From: Clostridiales bacterium
Lineage (GTDB): Bacteria; Bacillota; Clostridia; Lachnospirales; Lachnospiraceae
Assembly (NCBI GenBank): GCA_018372435.1
Contig: JAHAJA010000025.1
Span: forward strand, 1-63,979
Length of the DNA: 63,979 bases
Direction: 5' to 3'
Shown: positions 7,983 through 16,043 of the stretch, in pieces
Position numbering within the stretch: the first letter of the stretch is position 1
Layout of the letters: the number at the start of each line of letters is the position of its first letter
Made by a program: the position numbers and the translations under genes
The notes under the pieces: model-generated
What the model saw: the letters and a program-made list of their open reading frames with translations, nothing else
Databases searched by the model: none
Told to the model about the DNA's origin: nothing

Positions 7983-9938
7983 TTATTCAATAATAAATTC
8001 TGCTGTCAGTGTATATACATCATAATCACCAGTATCTCTAAAATCCATTATATCTTTGACAATTCGGTATTCTCCTGGCTCTAATTCTCCATATAACCAA
8101 TTCCAGTCGACCTTAAATTCACTTTTATTATTCTTTTCCAAGCCATATGCAATGTCATTAAATCCATAATTTTCAATAACATAAGGCACATCATACCATC
8201 TTCCATCTTCATGCTTTTGCAAGTAATATTGATCTCCATATTGGTAATCCTTATCTGACTTGTTCAACAATGTAATTACAGCACCTTTCTTAGTTACAGA
8301 ATCCATCTGTACCGACATGGATATTCCCTCGGGAACTATACTCTCATCTCCCAAAGATTCGAATAAACTAAATATCATATCATCCTCGACATATGCAAGA
8401 TCTCTAATCGCTGCTTCTTCACCAGCATATAGATATCCATAATAAGTCAGCTCATTTGTCTTAAATATAACCTTCTGCATTGAATAAACACCATTCCCAC
8501 TACCGGCCAAATCATTATCTACAAGTCCATCAAACAGTGTTATACCCGTAAGATCATAGGTAGTCTTATACAATTTTCCTGTAGGTACATGAAATACATA
8601 CATATCCTTCTCGCTTATTGGGTGTAGATACACAGAAGTACCATCTGCTGAAACCGATACTTCACAATAATTATCCCCTTGTGTGTAGTTACAACCTATC
8701 GCCTCTAGATCAACGGCTCTAACAAATTTCTGAATATTCAAATCGTAAACAAAGAGTCCAAAGTAATCATGGAAGACTATAATATTACCATCTGCATAAT
8801 CAAGCATCGCACCATCTGCACCCAGATTCCCCTCCAAATCTATCGTAGGAATACTTACAACTATCTCTTCCATATCTGATTCTAAAATATCTTCTACCTG
8901 TGTCGGTGATTCATTATCTTCTGTAATTGGCGATACCTCACTTGTGGATGGCGGGCTAGTTAACAAAGCAACACCTAATATCACACAACCGATTACTGCA
9001 CAGATAGCTACTGAAATCAAAGGTTTTTTATATCTAGTCACATTCTTTATACGCCCTTTAACATTCCCTTCTCCAAATGCTAACGGTACTCCTAATAGCC
9101 TTCTTCTTCCGATAGATAAATTTAATAAAGATGTTGCATATTCCTTGCGAATATCTCCGTTGTAGTTTTTCATCACGTATTCATCACATGCCATCTCCAT
9201 ATCCTGATTAATGAGCATATACGCAATCCAAACTACTGGATTAAACCAATGAATAATGGTAATACCAAAAACAATCAGTTTAATTACATGATCTTTACGC
9301 TTCACATGCGCCTGTTCATGCATTAGTATATAGGACATCTCTTTCTCACCAATCGTAGATGGCAAGTAGATATGTGGCTTTATAACCCCCAATACGAAAG
9401 GTGTTGCAATATAATCGGATAGATATATACAATTAGAACTTTTCTCTAGCGATTGCTTATCTACACCACTTCGTGAATATGGTAATGTTCCATACCTTGT
9501 ACATCCGATTAATTTTATCTTCAATCGAATAAAGGATACTATGCAATAGATTAAGAATATTCCAATTCCAACTAGCCATATTACTTGCGCAATAGCCATA
9601 ATAACTTGCATAGGATTTATACTAGTTACCACATCTGCCTTTGGAAGCACACTATTTACAACTTGGTTAATTGTTGCACTTCCTGTATGTATCTCTGGTA
9701 CCTGATCGTATATGATTGTGGATCTAATTGGTTCCGTCTCCTGTGGCAGGACACTTAACACGCTCTCAAAAGAAAATGGGCAGATTAATCGTACAAATGC
9801 AATAAGCCATAGATAATATGCGTATTTTTTAGGAGCTTTTATCAGATGTAAGATATACCTAGCCAATAATATAAAACATATGATAATCCCACCTTGGTAG
9901 CTCATATTTAGTAGCTTAATAAAGATATCCTGTGCCAT
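7983..9938 (-). CDS. BlaR1/MecR1-type M56 sensor metalloprotease with extracytoplasmic domain
   Basis: Membrane sensor of 651 residues. The N-terminal part has several membrane helices; the cytoplasmic M56 zinc protease motif is HEQAHVKRKDH, followed by NPVVWIAYMLINQDMEMACDEYV, which contains the third ligand Glu. A further helix (VAICAVIGCVILGVALLTSP) leads to an exterior domain of about 320 residues. That domain has beta-propeller-like segments and ends in an immunoglobulin-like part instead of the penicillin-binding domain of true BlaR1, so the signal is probably not a beta-lactam. It lies 52 bases after the BlaI-like repressor and should inactivate it on signal. Confidence 0.85.
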   Translation of the reverse strand: MAQDIFIKLLNMSYQGGIIICFILLARYILHLIKAPKKYAYYLWLIAFVRLICPFSFESVLSVLPQETEPIRSTIIYDQVPEIHTGSATINQVVNSVLPKADVVTSINPMQVIMAIAQVIWLVGIGIFLIYCIVSFIRLKIKLIGCTRYGTLPYSRSGVDKQSLEKSSNCIYLSDYIATPFVLGVIKPHIYLPSTIGEKEMSYILMHEQAHVKRKDHVIKLIVFGITIIHWFNPVVWIAYMLINQDMEMACDEYVMKNYNGDIRKEYATSLLNLSIGRRRLLGVPLAFGEGNVKGRIKNVTRYKKPLISVAICAVIGCVILGVALLTSPPSTSEVSPITEDNESPTQVEDILESDMEEIVVSIPTIDLEGNLGADGAMLDYADGNIIVFHDYFGLFVYDLNIQKFVRAVDLEAIGCNYTQGDNYCEVSVSADGTSVYLHPISEKDMYVFHVPTGKLYKTTYDLTGITLFDGLVDNDLAGSGNGVYSMQKVIFKTNELTYYGYLYAGEEAAIRDLAYVEDDMIFSLFESLGDESIVPEGISMSVQMDSVTKKGAVITLLNKSDKDYQYGDQYYLQKHEDGRWYDVPYVIENYGFNDIAYGLEKNNKSEFKVDWNWLYGELEPGEYRIVKDIMDFRDTGDYDVYTLTAEFIIE

Positions 9939-9990
9939 AGTCTCTCCTCCTTAATTTATATTCTACATACTTTCCCACTAATTATCTCTA

Positions 9991-10359
9991 TCAGATATTT
10001 TCTTTATCGCAACTGTCAATGATCTTCTTAAGATCCTCAATCTCCGTCTTATTCAACTTCTTCCTTCTTGTAAATGCAGCTAAAAATCCAGGTAACGAAC
10101 CGCCAAAACTATTCTCTACATATTGTTCACTTTGACATGCGTAGAAATCTTGTTTCGATAACAGAGAAGTAACCGTACCACCTTCATTTTGAAAAATTCC
10201 TTTTTGACTTAATCTCTTTAAAACTGTATATGTAGTTGTTCTCTTCCAACCAAATTCTTTATCACAGATCTTAATCAATTCGTTCATAGAAATCGGTTCC
10301 TTCTCCCATATAATATCCGCAAATCTTCCTTCAATTGTTCCAAGTGAATACTCTTCCAT
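9991..10359 (-). CDS. BlaI/MecI/CopY-family repressor
   Basis: Winged-helix repressor of 122 residues. Family residues are LGTIEGRFADIIWEKEPISMNEL and the recognition region WKRTTTYTVLKRLSQKG, followed by a dimerisation tail with FLAAFTRRKKLNKTEIEDL. ATG 10359 is chosen because AAAGGAGGG stands upstream of it; the frame also opens at a TTG 8 codons earlier. It precedes the M56 sensor in one operon, and the operator at 10387-10427 lies directly upstream, so it almost certainly represses its own operon until the sensor cleaves it. Confidence 0.9.
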   Translation of the reverse strand: MEEYSLGTIEGRFADIIWEKEPISMNELIKICDKEFGWKRTTTYTVLKRLSQKGIFQNEGGTVTSLLSKQDFYACQSEQYVENSFGGSLPGFLAAFTRRKKLNKTEIEDLKKIIDSCDKENI

Positions 10360-10386
10360 TCTTGACACCCTCCTTTTCGCCAAAAA

Positions 10387-10427
10387 GACTACATACTGTA
10401 GACAGTTATAGTCTACAGTATGTAGTC
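10387..10427 (-). promoter_or_regulatory. BlaI-type operator
   Basis: Two perfect 17-base arms (10387-10403 and 10411-10427) with a 7-base spacer. Each arm contains TACA-N3-TGTA, the core of BlaI/MecI operators. It sits 28 bases upstream of the repressor start. Confidence 0.85.
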
Positions 10428-10485
10428 AGCATTGTCAATGTTTAATTTGTAGTTAAAATTGATCTAAACAAAATTAACAGTAAAA

Positions 10486-10520
10486 AAGCAGTCTATTTTT
10501 TCTTTTAAAATAGACTGCTT
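10486..10520 (-). terminator. Intrinsic terminator of the lacI-type gene
   Basis: A perfect 14-base stem (10486-10499 with 10507-10520) and a 7-base loop, followed on the minus strand by a run of T. Confidence 0.82.
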
Positions 10521-10528
10521 CATAACCT

Positions 10529-11506
10529 CTAAGAAGTTTCTCGCTTCACTAATGAAACTGGTAATTGGATTCTAGCGGGAACCACTGTTTTATCTACACA
10601 TTTGATTATACAGCTAATAGCTTCCCGTGCCATCTCCTTAATTGGCTGGTGTATCGTTGTGATTGCCGGACTAGTCAATGAGGCAATATTAACATCATCA
10701 AATCCTACAATTTTTAACTTATTAGGAACCTGAACATTCATCTTTCTAGCTACTTGGATTACTTGTGCAGCAATCAAATCACTACTAGCAAAGATTCCAT
10801 CTACCTCTTTGTTATCTAGAAGAACACTTTCAATCAAGGAATGATATTCCATATTCAAATAACTATCGACTTTACATGCGACCTCTTTATGTAAGATGTT
10901 CTTGTCCTCACAAACTTTGACAAAACCTTTACCACGTGCCTCCCCTGGCATCTCTTCATTCTCAATGTCTGAAAAATACACTAGTTGCTTACAACCACTT
11001 GCAATAAGATGTTCTGCTGCTAGAACTCCACCTTGATAATTATCACATTCCACGCTGATTGTACCTACATCAACTGGTTTTTCAATACTCACAACAGGAA
11101 TATTCAACGAAATAAACTTCCCTATATCAACTGAGTTTGTGTATAATATTATACCTGCAACTCGATGCGATTGAAACATTTCTAAATAGGCTCTTTCTTT
11201 TTCAAACTTTCCATGTGAATTACAAATCATTATTTTATAATTCTTACTTGCCGCTTCTCTCTCTAAATATCCGATCAGTCTTGCAAAGTATGGGTGCTCA
11301 ATATGAGGAACAATAATTCCAATGCAATTATTTTTTTGTTTGGAAAGTGATCTTGCTATCTCATTTGGTTGATAATTCAAATCCTTCATTGCTGCATATA
11401 CTTTATCTCTTGTTTCCTTACTAATATAACCGCGATTATTAAGTACTCGCGATACCGTTGTTACAGTTACTCCCGACCTTACTGCTACGTCTTTTAACGT
11501 CGCCAT
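10529..11506 (-). CDS. LacI-family transcriptional regulator
   Basis: Repressor of 325 residues. The N-terminal helix-turn-helix is classical (TLKDVAVRSGVTVTTVSRVLNN), with the hinge helix region PNEIARSLS. The rest is the periplasmic-binding-protein fold (IGIIVPHIEHPYFARLI, DGIFASSDLIAAQV, VGFDDVNIASLTSPAITTI), as in RbsR/CcpA-like proteins that bind a sugar. No sugar genes lie next to it, so its targets are probably elsewhere. It has its own terminator and the next upstream gene ends with one, so it is monocistronic. Confidence 0.9.
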   Translation of the reverse strand: MATLKDVAVRSGVTVTTVSRVLNNRGYISKETRDKVYAAMKDLNYQPNEIARSLSKQKNNCIGIIVPHIEHPYFARLIGYLEREAASKNYKIMICNSHGKFEKERAYLEMFQSHRVAGIILYTNSVDIGKFISLNIPVVSIEKPVDVGTISVECDNYQGGVLAAEHLIASGCKQLVYFSDIENEEMPGEARGKGFVKVCEDKNILHKEVACKVDSYLNMEYHSLIESVLLDNKEVDGIFASSDLIAAQVIQVARKMNVQVPNKLKIVGFDDVNIASLTSPAITTIHQPIKEMAREAISCIIKCVDKTVVPARIQLPVSLVKRETS

Positions 11507-11633
11507 CTAGTTTCCCCATTTCTATCTCATATATGTTTAAGTTAGAAGCAGAACTTACTGCTTGAAACTACATTTATATTACCATTTTGTTGCATATATG
11601 GCAATAACTTCATATCTAGGGGGTTATAAAAAA

Positions 11634-11667
11634 ATAGCAGACAACACTATTACAGTGTTGTTGCTAT
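11634..11667 (-). terminator. Terminator of the first ECF sigma operon
   Basis: Stem of two blocks with one bulged base (11634-11648 with 11654-11667), followed on the minus strand by seven T. It lies just after the small membrane protein gene. Confidence 0.78.
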
Positions 11668-11675
11668 CTTTACTA

Positions 11676-12014
11676 TCAAAAAATCATTAAGATACCATTT
11701 CTCCAATACTCATAATCCCTCATAAAACAATCAACTCCTGCCATGAATACGGCAAATAACGTCATGAGAATTAGCAGTATAATTCCCATCTTATCATACA
11801 CAAAGGATGTGTCTTCTCTGCGAGAACCTACAATTACCTCAATCCCCAACGAAATAAAAGTAAGTGGCCATAATCGAAAGATAAAATCATAGCTAATTGT
11901 TGGTGCGACTATATGCACCAGAAATAACACTCCGTATACAATCAATGCTAAACCAAAGGTATAGCTACCGATTCTATACTTTCTAAACTCTCTCGCTTCT
12001 CCCATCTGTTTCAT
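11676..12014 (-). CDS. Small membrane protein of the ECF operon (LiaI/DUF5668-like)
   Basis: A 112-residue protein with about four short hydrophobic segments (FGLALIVYGVLFLVHIV, LWPLTFISLGIEVIVGS, IILLILMTLFAVFMAG). The pattern of a helix pair with LWPLxFIxLGIE resembles the membrane domain seen in LiaI/LiaF-type envelope-stress proteins. It starts directly after the stop of the previous gene and is the last of four genes: sigma factor, anti-sigma candidate, membrane protein, this one. A role in membrane stress is inferred from context only. Confidence 0.7.
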   Translation of the reverse strand: MKQMGEAREFRKYRIGSYTFGLALIVYGVLFLVHIVAPTISYDFIFRLWPLTFISLGIEVIVGSRREDTSFVYDKMGIILLILMTLFAVFMAGVDCFMRDYEYWRNGILMIF

Positions 12015-12689
12015 CTAATTTCCTTCTTTCTTATCTTCTATTGCATTCACATGAACTAATGAATTATATGATTCATTTTCATCCTCGGTATTCATTCCTT
12101 CATTCGCAACATAGTTGTTCTGATCATAGTTATTCTGATCAGAATTGTTCCACTTTGATTCATTACTTCTAGCTTGTTCATCAAGTTCCACTTTCTTACC
12201 ACGAATCATAGCCACCCCTAGATAAACAATAGCGATACCAACTACAAGCTGTGGCAAGCGATATGTCATATTGCTTAATGCATTATACATCATATAAGGA
12301 ATGATTCCATAAAGCATTGACATACATGTTTTCCAGGTTAAGACACCACCTATAAATATCAGTACTATTGCGAAAGTTTTTCGATACGTACGGATCAAGT
12401 CTCCACCTTGTTTGGTATCTGCAACTGTAAACAGATACGTATCTTCAATTTCATAAAATTCTTGTTCTGGCATACTAGCTAAGTTATGTGCATGGAAAAA
12501 GCTATAGAACCATGATATGGCTACCAAAACCATGCCCGGACCTAACTCCAATGTAACACTTAACGCAAACAGACCAAAGAATATCGTCATTAAACTTAGT
12601 CCCATCTTCATGAATCCCATATACATCTCTGCCGCTCCTGGAATAAATGAGAACCAAAAGGTCCAAAACTTACTTTTTTTACGAATCAT
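12015..12689 (-). CDS. Polytopic membrane protein of the ECF operon
   Basis: A 224-residue membrane protein. The first half has two or three helices starting with FWTFWFSFIPGAAEMYMGFMK, which resembles the TM2-type GxxxxYxG turn. Another pair of helices lies around residues 105-165. The last 60 residues are hydrophilic with Asn/Gln repeats (SDQNNYDQNNY), probably a flexible cytoplasmic tail. Start and stop overlap the neighbouring genes, so it is co-translated with the anti-sigma candidate. Function not recognised; it may tune the sensing of envelope state. Confidence 0.65.
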   Translation of the reverse strand: MIRKKSKFWTFWFSFIPGAAEMYMGFMKMGLSLMTIFFGLFALSVTLELGPGMVLVAISWFYSFFHAHNLASMPEQEFYEIEDTYLFTVADTKQGGDLIRTYRKTFAIVLIFIGGVLTWKTCMSMLYGIIPYMMYNALSNMTYRLPQLVVGIAIVYLGVAMIRGKKVELDEQARSNESKWNNSDQNNYDQNNYVANEGMNTEDENESYNSLVHVNAIEDKKEGN

Positions 12690-13174
12690 TATTTATCCTC
12701 CTTACCGAATAATTTATTTGTTTTTTCTAATATTTTGCTACATATTTCGTTCGTAGTTTCATATATGCTTTTATTTTCTTTATAATATTCAGATCTTTCC
12801 TTATCCCAAGTTTCTTCATATCTTACCTTATCATCTATTTGGTTTTGAAAATTCAACCATTCTTCATACCTGATTTCTTCATTCGAGAAACTACCATAAT
12901 CTTTAACTGGAATTAACACCAAGAGCACAATCGCCGCCGCTGCCGCTGCTCCAACCTTCATTGCATACGTTATTAGCTGTACTTTGCTGGAGCGATGGGA
13001 ACTACTGGCATTGATACGTTCTTCACTCATAATCTTATCTAGGATAGATTCCTTTAGATACTGTGGCACATGAATCATCTCTTCTTGTTCTATGCCCTCA
13101 ATCAGATTCTGTATTTCTTTATCCGACAGATAATCTTGCTTATCTTTTTGCATTCTAGCAATATCGTTTTTCAT
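12689..13174 (-). CDS. Candidate anti-sigma factor with one membrane helix, no zinc motif
   Basis: A 161-residue protein following the ECF sigma gene. Residues 1-80 are charged and should face the cytoplasm, one helix (about residues 82-103, Ala- and Leu-rich) spans the membrane, and 60 residues lie outside, rich in Glu, Lys and Tyr. The usual His-x3-Cys-x2-Cys anti-sigma zinc site is absent, so the assignment rests on position and topology. ATG 13174 is preceded by AAAGGAG. It immediately follows the sigma stop codon. Confidence 0.6.
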   Translation of the reverse strand: MKNDIARMQKDKQDYLSDKEIQNLIEGIEQEEMIHVPQYLKESILDKIMSEERINASSSHRSSKVQLITYAMKVGAAAAAAIVLLVLIPVKDYGSFSNEEIRYEEWLNFQNQIDDKVRYEETWDKERSEYYKENKSIYETTNEICSKILEKTNKLFGKEDK

Positions 13175-13175
13175 C

Positions 13176-13691
13176 CTATAATCGCTCCTTTCCATACAAC
13201 TTCTTTAACATCGCCCGTGCACGATAGATTTGTGTTTGGATCGTCTTAAGATTCTTCTGTTTCAGTGTAGCAATCTCTTCTGGTTTTCTTTCTTGACAAA
13301 AATACAAAATCGCAATTTCGTCATACGGTGGTTTTAACTGTTCGCATTTACTCCTTAGTTCCTTGATAACTTCCTTCTCCATTATCAATTCTTCTGGTAA
13401 ACTGCTACCAGATTCTATATGTTCAAGCTCCACATCATCTTCTGGGGTGACTCTTCTTGCTGCCTGTCTTTGATAATCAATACATTTATTCGTTGCGATT
13501 CTACACAGCCAAGCTTTCACATTCTCTCCGTCGAAAGAATTTGCGTTTCGGTAAGCGGATAAAAACGTTTCTTGTGTCAAGTCTTCCGCAATAAAATAAT
13601 CCCTTGTCATCTTACAGCAGATCGAGAAAATCAAGTTCTGATACGTCTCAATCCAATCTGCAATATACTCCTGCGCACGAATTTTATCCAC
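13176..13691 (-). CDS. ECF-type RNA polymerase sigma factor
   Basis: Extracytoplasmic-function sigma factor of 171 residues. Region 2 reads NLIFSICCKMTRDYFIAEDLTQETFLSAYR with AWLCRIATNKCIDYQR; region 4 reads YDEIAILYFCQERKPEEIA and KTIQTQIYRARAMLKKL. It should direct polymerase to its own operon and a small stress regulon. The GTG start at 13691 touches its Shine-Dalgarno sequence (AAGGGGG), which is unusually close; an ATT codon three codons later would be better spaced. The 5' leader contains a GC-rich palindrome. Confidence 0.87.
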   Translation of the reverse strand: MDKIRAQEYIADWIETYQNLIFSICCKMTRDYFIAEDLTQETFLSAYRNANSFDGENVKAWLCRIATNKCIDYQRQAARRVTPEDDVELEHIESGSSLPEELIMEKEVIKELRSKCEQLKPPYDEIAILYFCQERKPEEIATLKQKNLKTIQTQIYRARAMLKKLYGKERL

Positions 13692-13725
13692 CCCCTTTGT
13701 TTGTTTTATGAACCGGTTTTCAGGG

Positions 13726-13739
13726 CGACGGCGCCGTCG
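13726..13739. repeat. GC-rich 14-base perfect palindrome in the sigma leader
   Basis: CGACGGCGCCGTCG is a perfect palindrome 35 bases ahead of the sigma start. It is flanked by further short palindromes (AACCGGTT, TCGCGA, AGAATTCT). Its base composition is unlike the AT-rich surroundings. It could be an operator or a small RNA hairpin; neither is proven. Confidence 0.5.
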
Positions 13740-13773
13740 ACCTATACTCGCGAGAATTCTAGCAACTTATTAG

Positions 13774-13800
13774 TAACGCTCTAGTTATCTTACTTGTTAC
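13774..13800 (-). promoter_or_regulatory. Candidate ECF-dependent promoter
   Basis: On the minus strand GTAAC (13796-13800) and CGTTA (13774-13778) are 17 bases apart, resembling the AAC and CGT elements of ECF promoters. A second GGTAAC lies just upstream. Autoregulation of the sigma operon is inferred. Confidence 0.35.
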
Positions 13801-13905
13801 CTTTTTTGTTACCCTCCATTAGTTATAACGAATGATTTTGCAAAATGTCTTCAACTTTTTCAAAATTTATTTAATATTTTTGAATTATATTATTTCCTAT
13901 AACAA

Positions 13906-13940
13906 AAGCATGGTCAATGACTATTTCATAAACCATGCTT
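13906..13940 (-). terminator. Terminator of the HAD phosphatase gene
   Basis: A 9-base stem (13906-13914 with 13932-13940) with a 17-base loop and TTTTG on the minus strand. Confidence 0.65.
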
Positions 13941-13984
13941 CTCCCACTAATCTCCCAGTTGTTATCTGAATAATAACTGTTTTA

Positions 13985-14761
13985 TTATCTCAATATTAAC
14001 TGTTTCACTTTCTCTAAATCCATACTCTTAAGAATAAAGTCTGCCTTCATTTCACCAATTCTATTCTCATCTTCACTAGGCGAAAGATTAGAATTAATAT
14101 AACAGGTATGTAGTCCTACGTTAGCACCACCCATACTATCTGCTCTATAGTCATTACCAATCATAATCGCAGTTGATGGATCGATATGATACGTATCTAA
14201 TAAACGTTGATAAAATCTACGATCAGGTTTCATATATCCCACCTCTGATGATAATAAAATTCCGTCAAAGTATGGCAAGATTCCTAATAATTGTAGTTCT
14301 CCTCTTGTAAATACCGCCTGTGCATTGCTTAAGAGATATACTTTCTTATTCTTTGCCTTTAAGCTTTGTAGCAATTCTACTGCTCCTTTGTACAATTTTA
14401 CATATCGCGTAGATAATGCTCGGAAAACCTCTGCTAATTGGACGCATACATCGATGGTCACTTCTACCCCTTTGTTCTGAAATAATTCTTGGTATACATA
14501 CTCAATTTGAATCTCAAGCTTTGTTGCCTTTGAAATGCTATCTAACACCTGTGTATTCGTTACCGATTTATCCTTCTTTGTTGCTTCATCTAATGCATTC
14601 TTTACAGACTGCTCAAAAGCATCTCTAAGCTCTGAAGGTGTATAATTAGCCCCCCTGTATTCATAAAGCAAACTCATCTTACTCCATAATTCTAACGACT
14701 CCTCATCAGTACGAATATCCACAAGTGTTCCGTATAAATCAAAGATATATGTATTGAACAT
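13985..14761 (-). CDS. HAD-superfamily phosphatase (YjjG/YfnB-like)
   Basis: A 258-residue haloacid-dehalogenase-type hydrolase. Motif I is FDLYGTLVDI (Asp nucleophile; the second Asp of DxD is replaced by Tyr), motif II is VYLLSNAQ, the motif III Lys is in YMKPDRRFYQ, and motif IV is IMIGNDYRADSMGG. The helical cap lies between residues 20 and 110. The Tyr in place of the usual second Asp of motif I departs from typical phosphatases and could alter activity. Likely a cytoplasmic nucleotide or small phosphate-ester phosphatase; the substrate is unknown. Confidence 0.8.
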   Translation of the reverse strand: MFNTYIFDLYGTLVDIRTDEESLELWSKMSLLYEYRGANYTPSELRDAFEQSVKNALDEATKKDKSVTNTQVLDSISKATKLEIQIEYVYQELFQNKGVEVTIDVCVQLAEVFRALSTRYVKLYKGAVELLQSLKAKNKKVYLLSNAQAVFTRGELQLLGILPYFDGILLSSEVGYMKPDRRFYQRLLDTYHIDPSTAIMIGNDYRADSMGGANVGLHTCYINSNLSPSEDENRIGEMKADFILKSMDLEKVKQLILR

Positions 14762-14820
14762 TATTAATTTCTCCTCTCTTCCTCTAAAATACCTGGACAG
14801 ATTTCATTCCAGACTCCTAT

Positions 14821-15363
14821 CTATAATTCTACAAAGATTGGTTCATGATGTACATCTGGTAAAAATACCTCCAAGATATCAATACATCTTAACTTGATAC
14901 TAGATGTATTGATACAAGGATGACATGCAAAAAACTCTGGTTCCATAACTTCTCTATCAATTAATAGTTGTACTTGATTGTCTGTATCATTCATTACCCC
15001 CATAACACTTACTGATCCTGGCGTTATGTCCAAGTACTTTTCCATGTATTCTTGGCTGGCGAAGGATAATCTGGAACTACCGATCTGCTTTGATAAATCC
15101 TTTGTCTTAAAAACCTTGTTTCCCGGTAACATTAGTAGATAGAATTTGGTTTTTTGTGAATTACACAAAAACAAATTCTTGCAAATACTTGTCTCCTCTC
15201 CTAATACCACATCGATATCTTTACATGCCTCAATCGTATTTGCTTCTTCATGATCGACTCTTTCATATTCAATATGCAACCTATCAAGCAAGTCGTATAC
15301 ACTGATTTCTTTTGCTAATCTTCCTTCTTCGTTAGAAGGTCTACCTTTTTTTAGTTCGTACAT
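14821..15363 (-). CDS. YbaK/ProX-type prolyl-tRNA editing deacylase
   Basis: A 180-residue member of the YbaK/ProRS-INS family, which hydrolyses mischarged tRNA such as Ala- or Cys-tRNA(Pro). The N-terminal helix region YDLLDRLHIEYERVDHEEA, the catalytic Lys region CKNLFLC, the LPGNKVFKTKDLSK strand and the PGSVSVMGVMND loop are all family features. The ending CHPCINTSSIKL matches the C-terminal strand. It stands alone, not fused to ProRS. It is 5 bases downstream of the small membrane protein gene, so probably co-transcribed with it. Confidence 0.82.
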   Translation of the reverse strand: MYELKKGRPSNEEGRLAKEISVYDLLDRLHIEYERVDHEEANTIEACKDIDVVLGEETSICKNLFLCNSQKTKFYLLMLPGNKVFKTKDLSKQIGSSRLSFASQEYMEKYLDITPGSVSVMGVMNDTDNQVQLLIDREVMEPEFFACHPCINTSSIKLRCIDILEVFLPDVHHEPIFVEL

Positions 15364-15368
15364 GTTGT

Positions 15369-15806
15369 CTACCTCTTCTCTTCAAAGCCCTTCTTTTTAT
15401 TGTTCCACATTAGGAATGTAGCGATCCAAGCAGATATCGTTCCAATTATAGCTACTACTACAACATTCGCATCACCGTCTTCATTAACAAACTGGAATCT
15501 ATATGACATCATCAACACCACTGTTATAATCGTAGCTATCGGCGCAACTATTGTGATAAATTTTCTATCCTTTTTCATCTTCTCTCTGGGGACGTAGCAA
15601 TTCAACATAATCCGCCTAATCCCAAAATAATTTGTTATAATGAAGATAAGAATTAAATTCCCTGTACTTCCAGTACAGAATTTACTATCCATTACTTTCA
15701 TAAACCCCTGAATAAACAAAAGCCCTATCAATACCCATAAACTTTCGTATCCAATCTTATATATGGAATTCTTTTGTTTAGTGTTCATGTCATCCAAATT
15801 ATACAT
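15369..15806 (-). CDS. Small membrane protein (DUF6773-like)
   Basis: A 145-residue membrane protein with four predicted helices: ESLWVLIGLLFIQGFMKVM, NLILIFIITNYFGIRRIML, ITIVAPIATIITVVLMM and VVVVAIIGTISAWIATFL. A basic loop separates the pairs. The DYxxE/ESxWxLIxxLFIQ type of start resembles small Firmicute proteins of unknown function often paired with an HTH regulator, but no such regulator lies nearby. Function unknown. Confidence 0.65.
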   Translation of the reverse strand: MYNLDDMNTKQKNSIYKIGYESLWVLIGLLFIQGFMKVMDSKFCTGSTGNLILIFIITNYFGIRRIMLNCYVPREKMKKDRKFITIVAPIATIITVVLMMSYRFQFVNEDGDANVVVVAIIGTISAWIATFLMWNNKKKGFEEKR

Positions 15807-15929
15807 GGTTTTCCCCTACTCCACCTGTTTCATCTCTCTATTCTTATCCAACTTCTTGTTATTATACTCTATCACCCTAATTAATTCCATAGAGAAGCGT
15901 TAAATACTTTCTAGTTTTGAAATTTAATA

Positions 15930-15971
15930 AGGACAACTTTACCGCCCATACATTGGAAGTATCGTTGTCCT
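15930..15971. repeat. Short inverted repeat between two genes
   Basis: Eight-base arms (15930-15937 with 15964-15971) enclose 26 bases. It lies between the DUF6773-like gene and the terminator of the dehydrogenase and could be an extra weak terminator; it has no clear T-run. Confidence 0.4.
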
Positions 15972-15992
15972 CTAACAATTCTCTATATAAAA

Positions 15993-16028
15993 AAGAGCTA
16001 TTCCGCACTTCAGGCTGGAATAGCTCTT
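15993..16028 (-). terminator. Terminator of the glycerol-dehydrogenase-like gene
   Basis: A perfect 12-base stem (15993-16004 with 16017-16028) and T-run on the minus strand. Confidence 0.82.
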
Positions 16029-16043
16029 CTTGGTTAATTATAT

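Noticed and set aside
11590..11606. TTGC...GCAA palindrome upstream of the lacI-type gene
   Set aside because: Arms of only 4 bases in AT-rich DNA; too weak to call an operator.
13701..13760. Vector or adapter contamination suggested by several restriction-site palindromes
   Set aside because: The stretch continues smoothly into the sigma gene leader on one side and AT-rich DNA on the other; nothing else resembles a vector.
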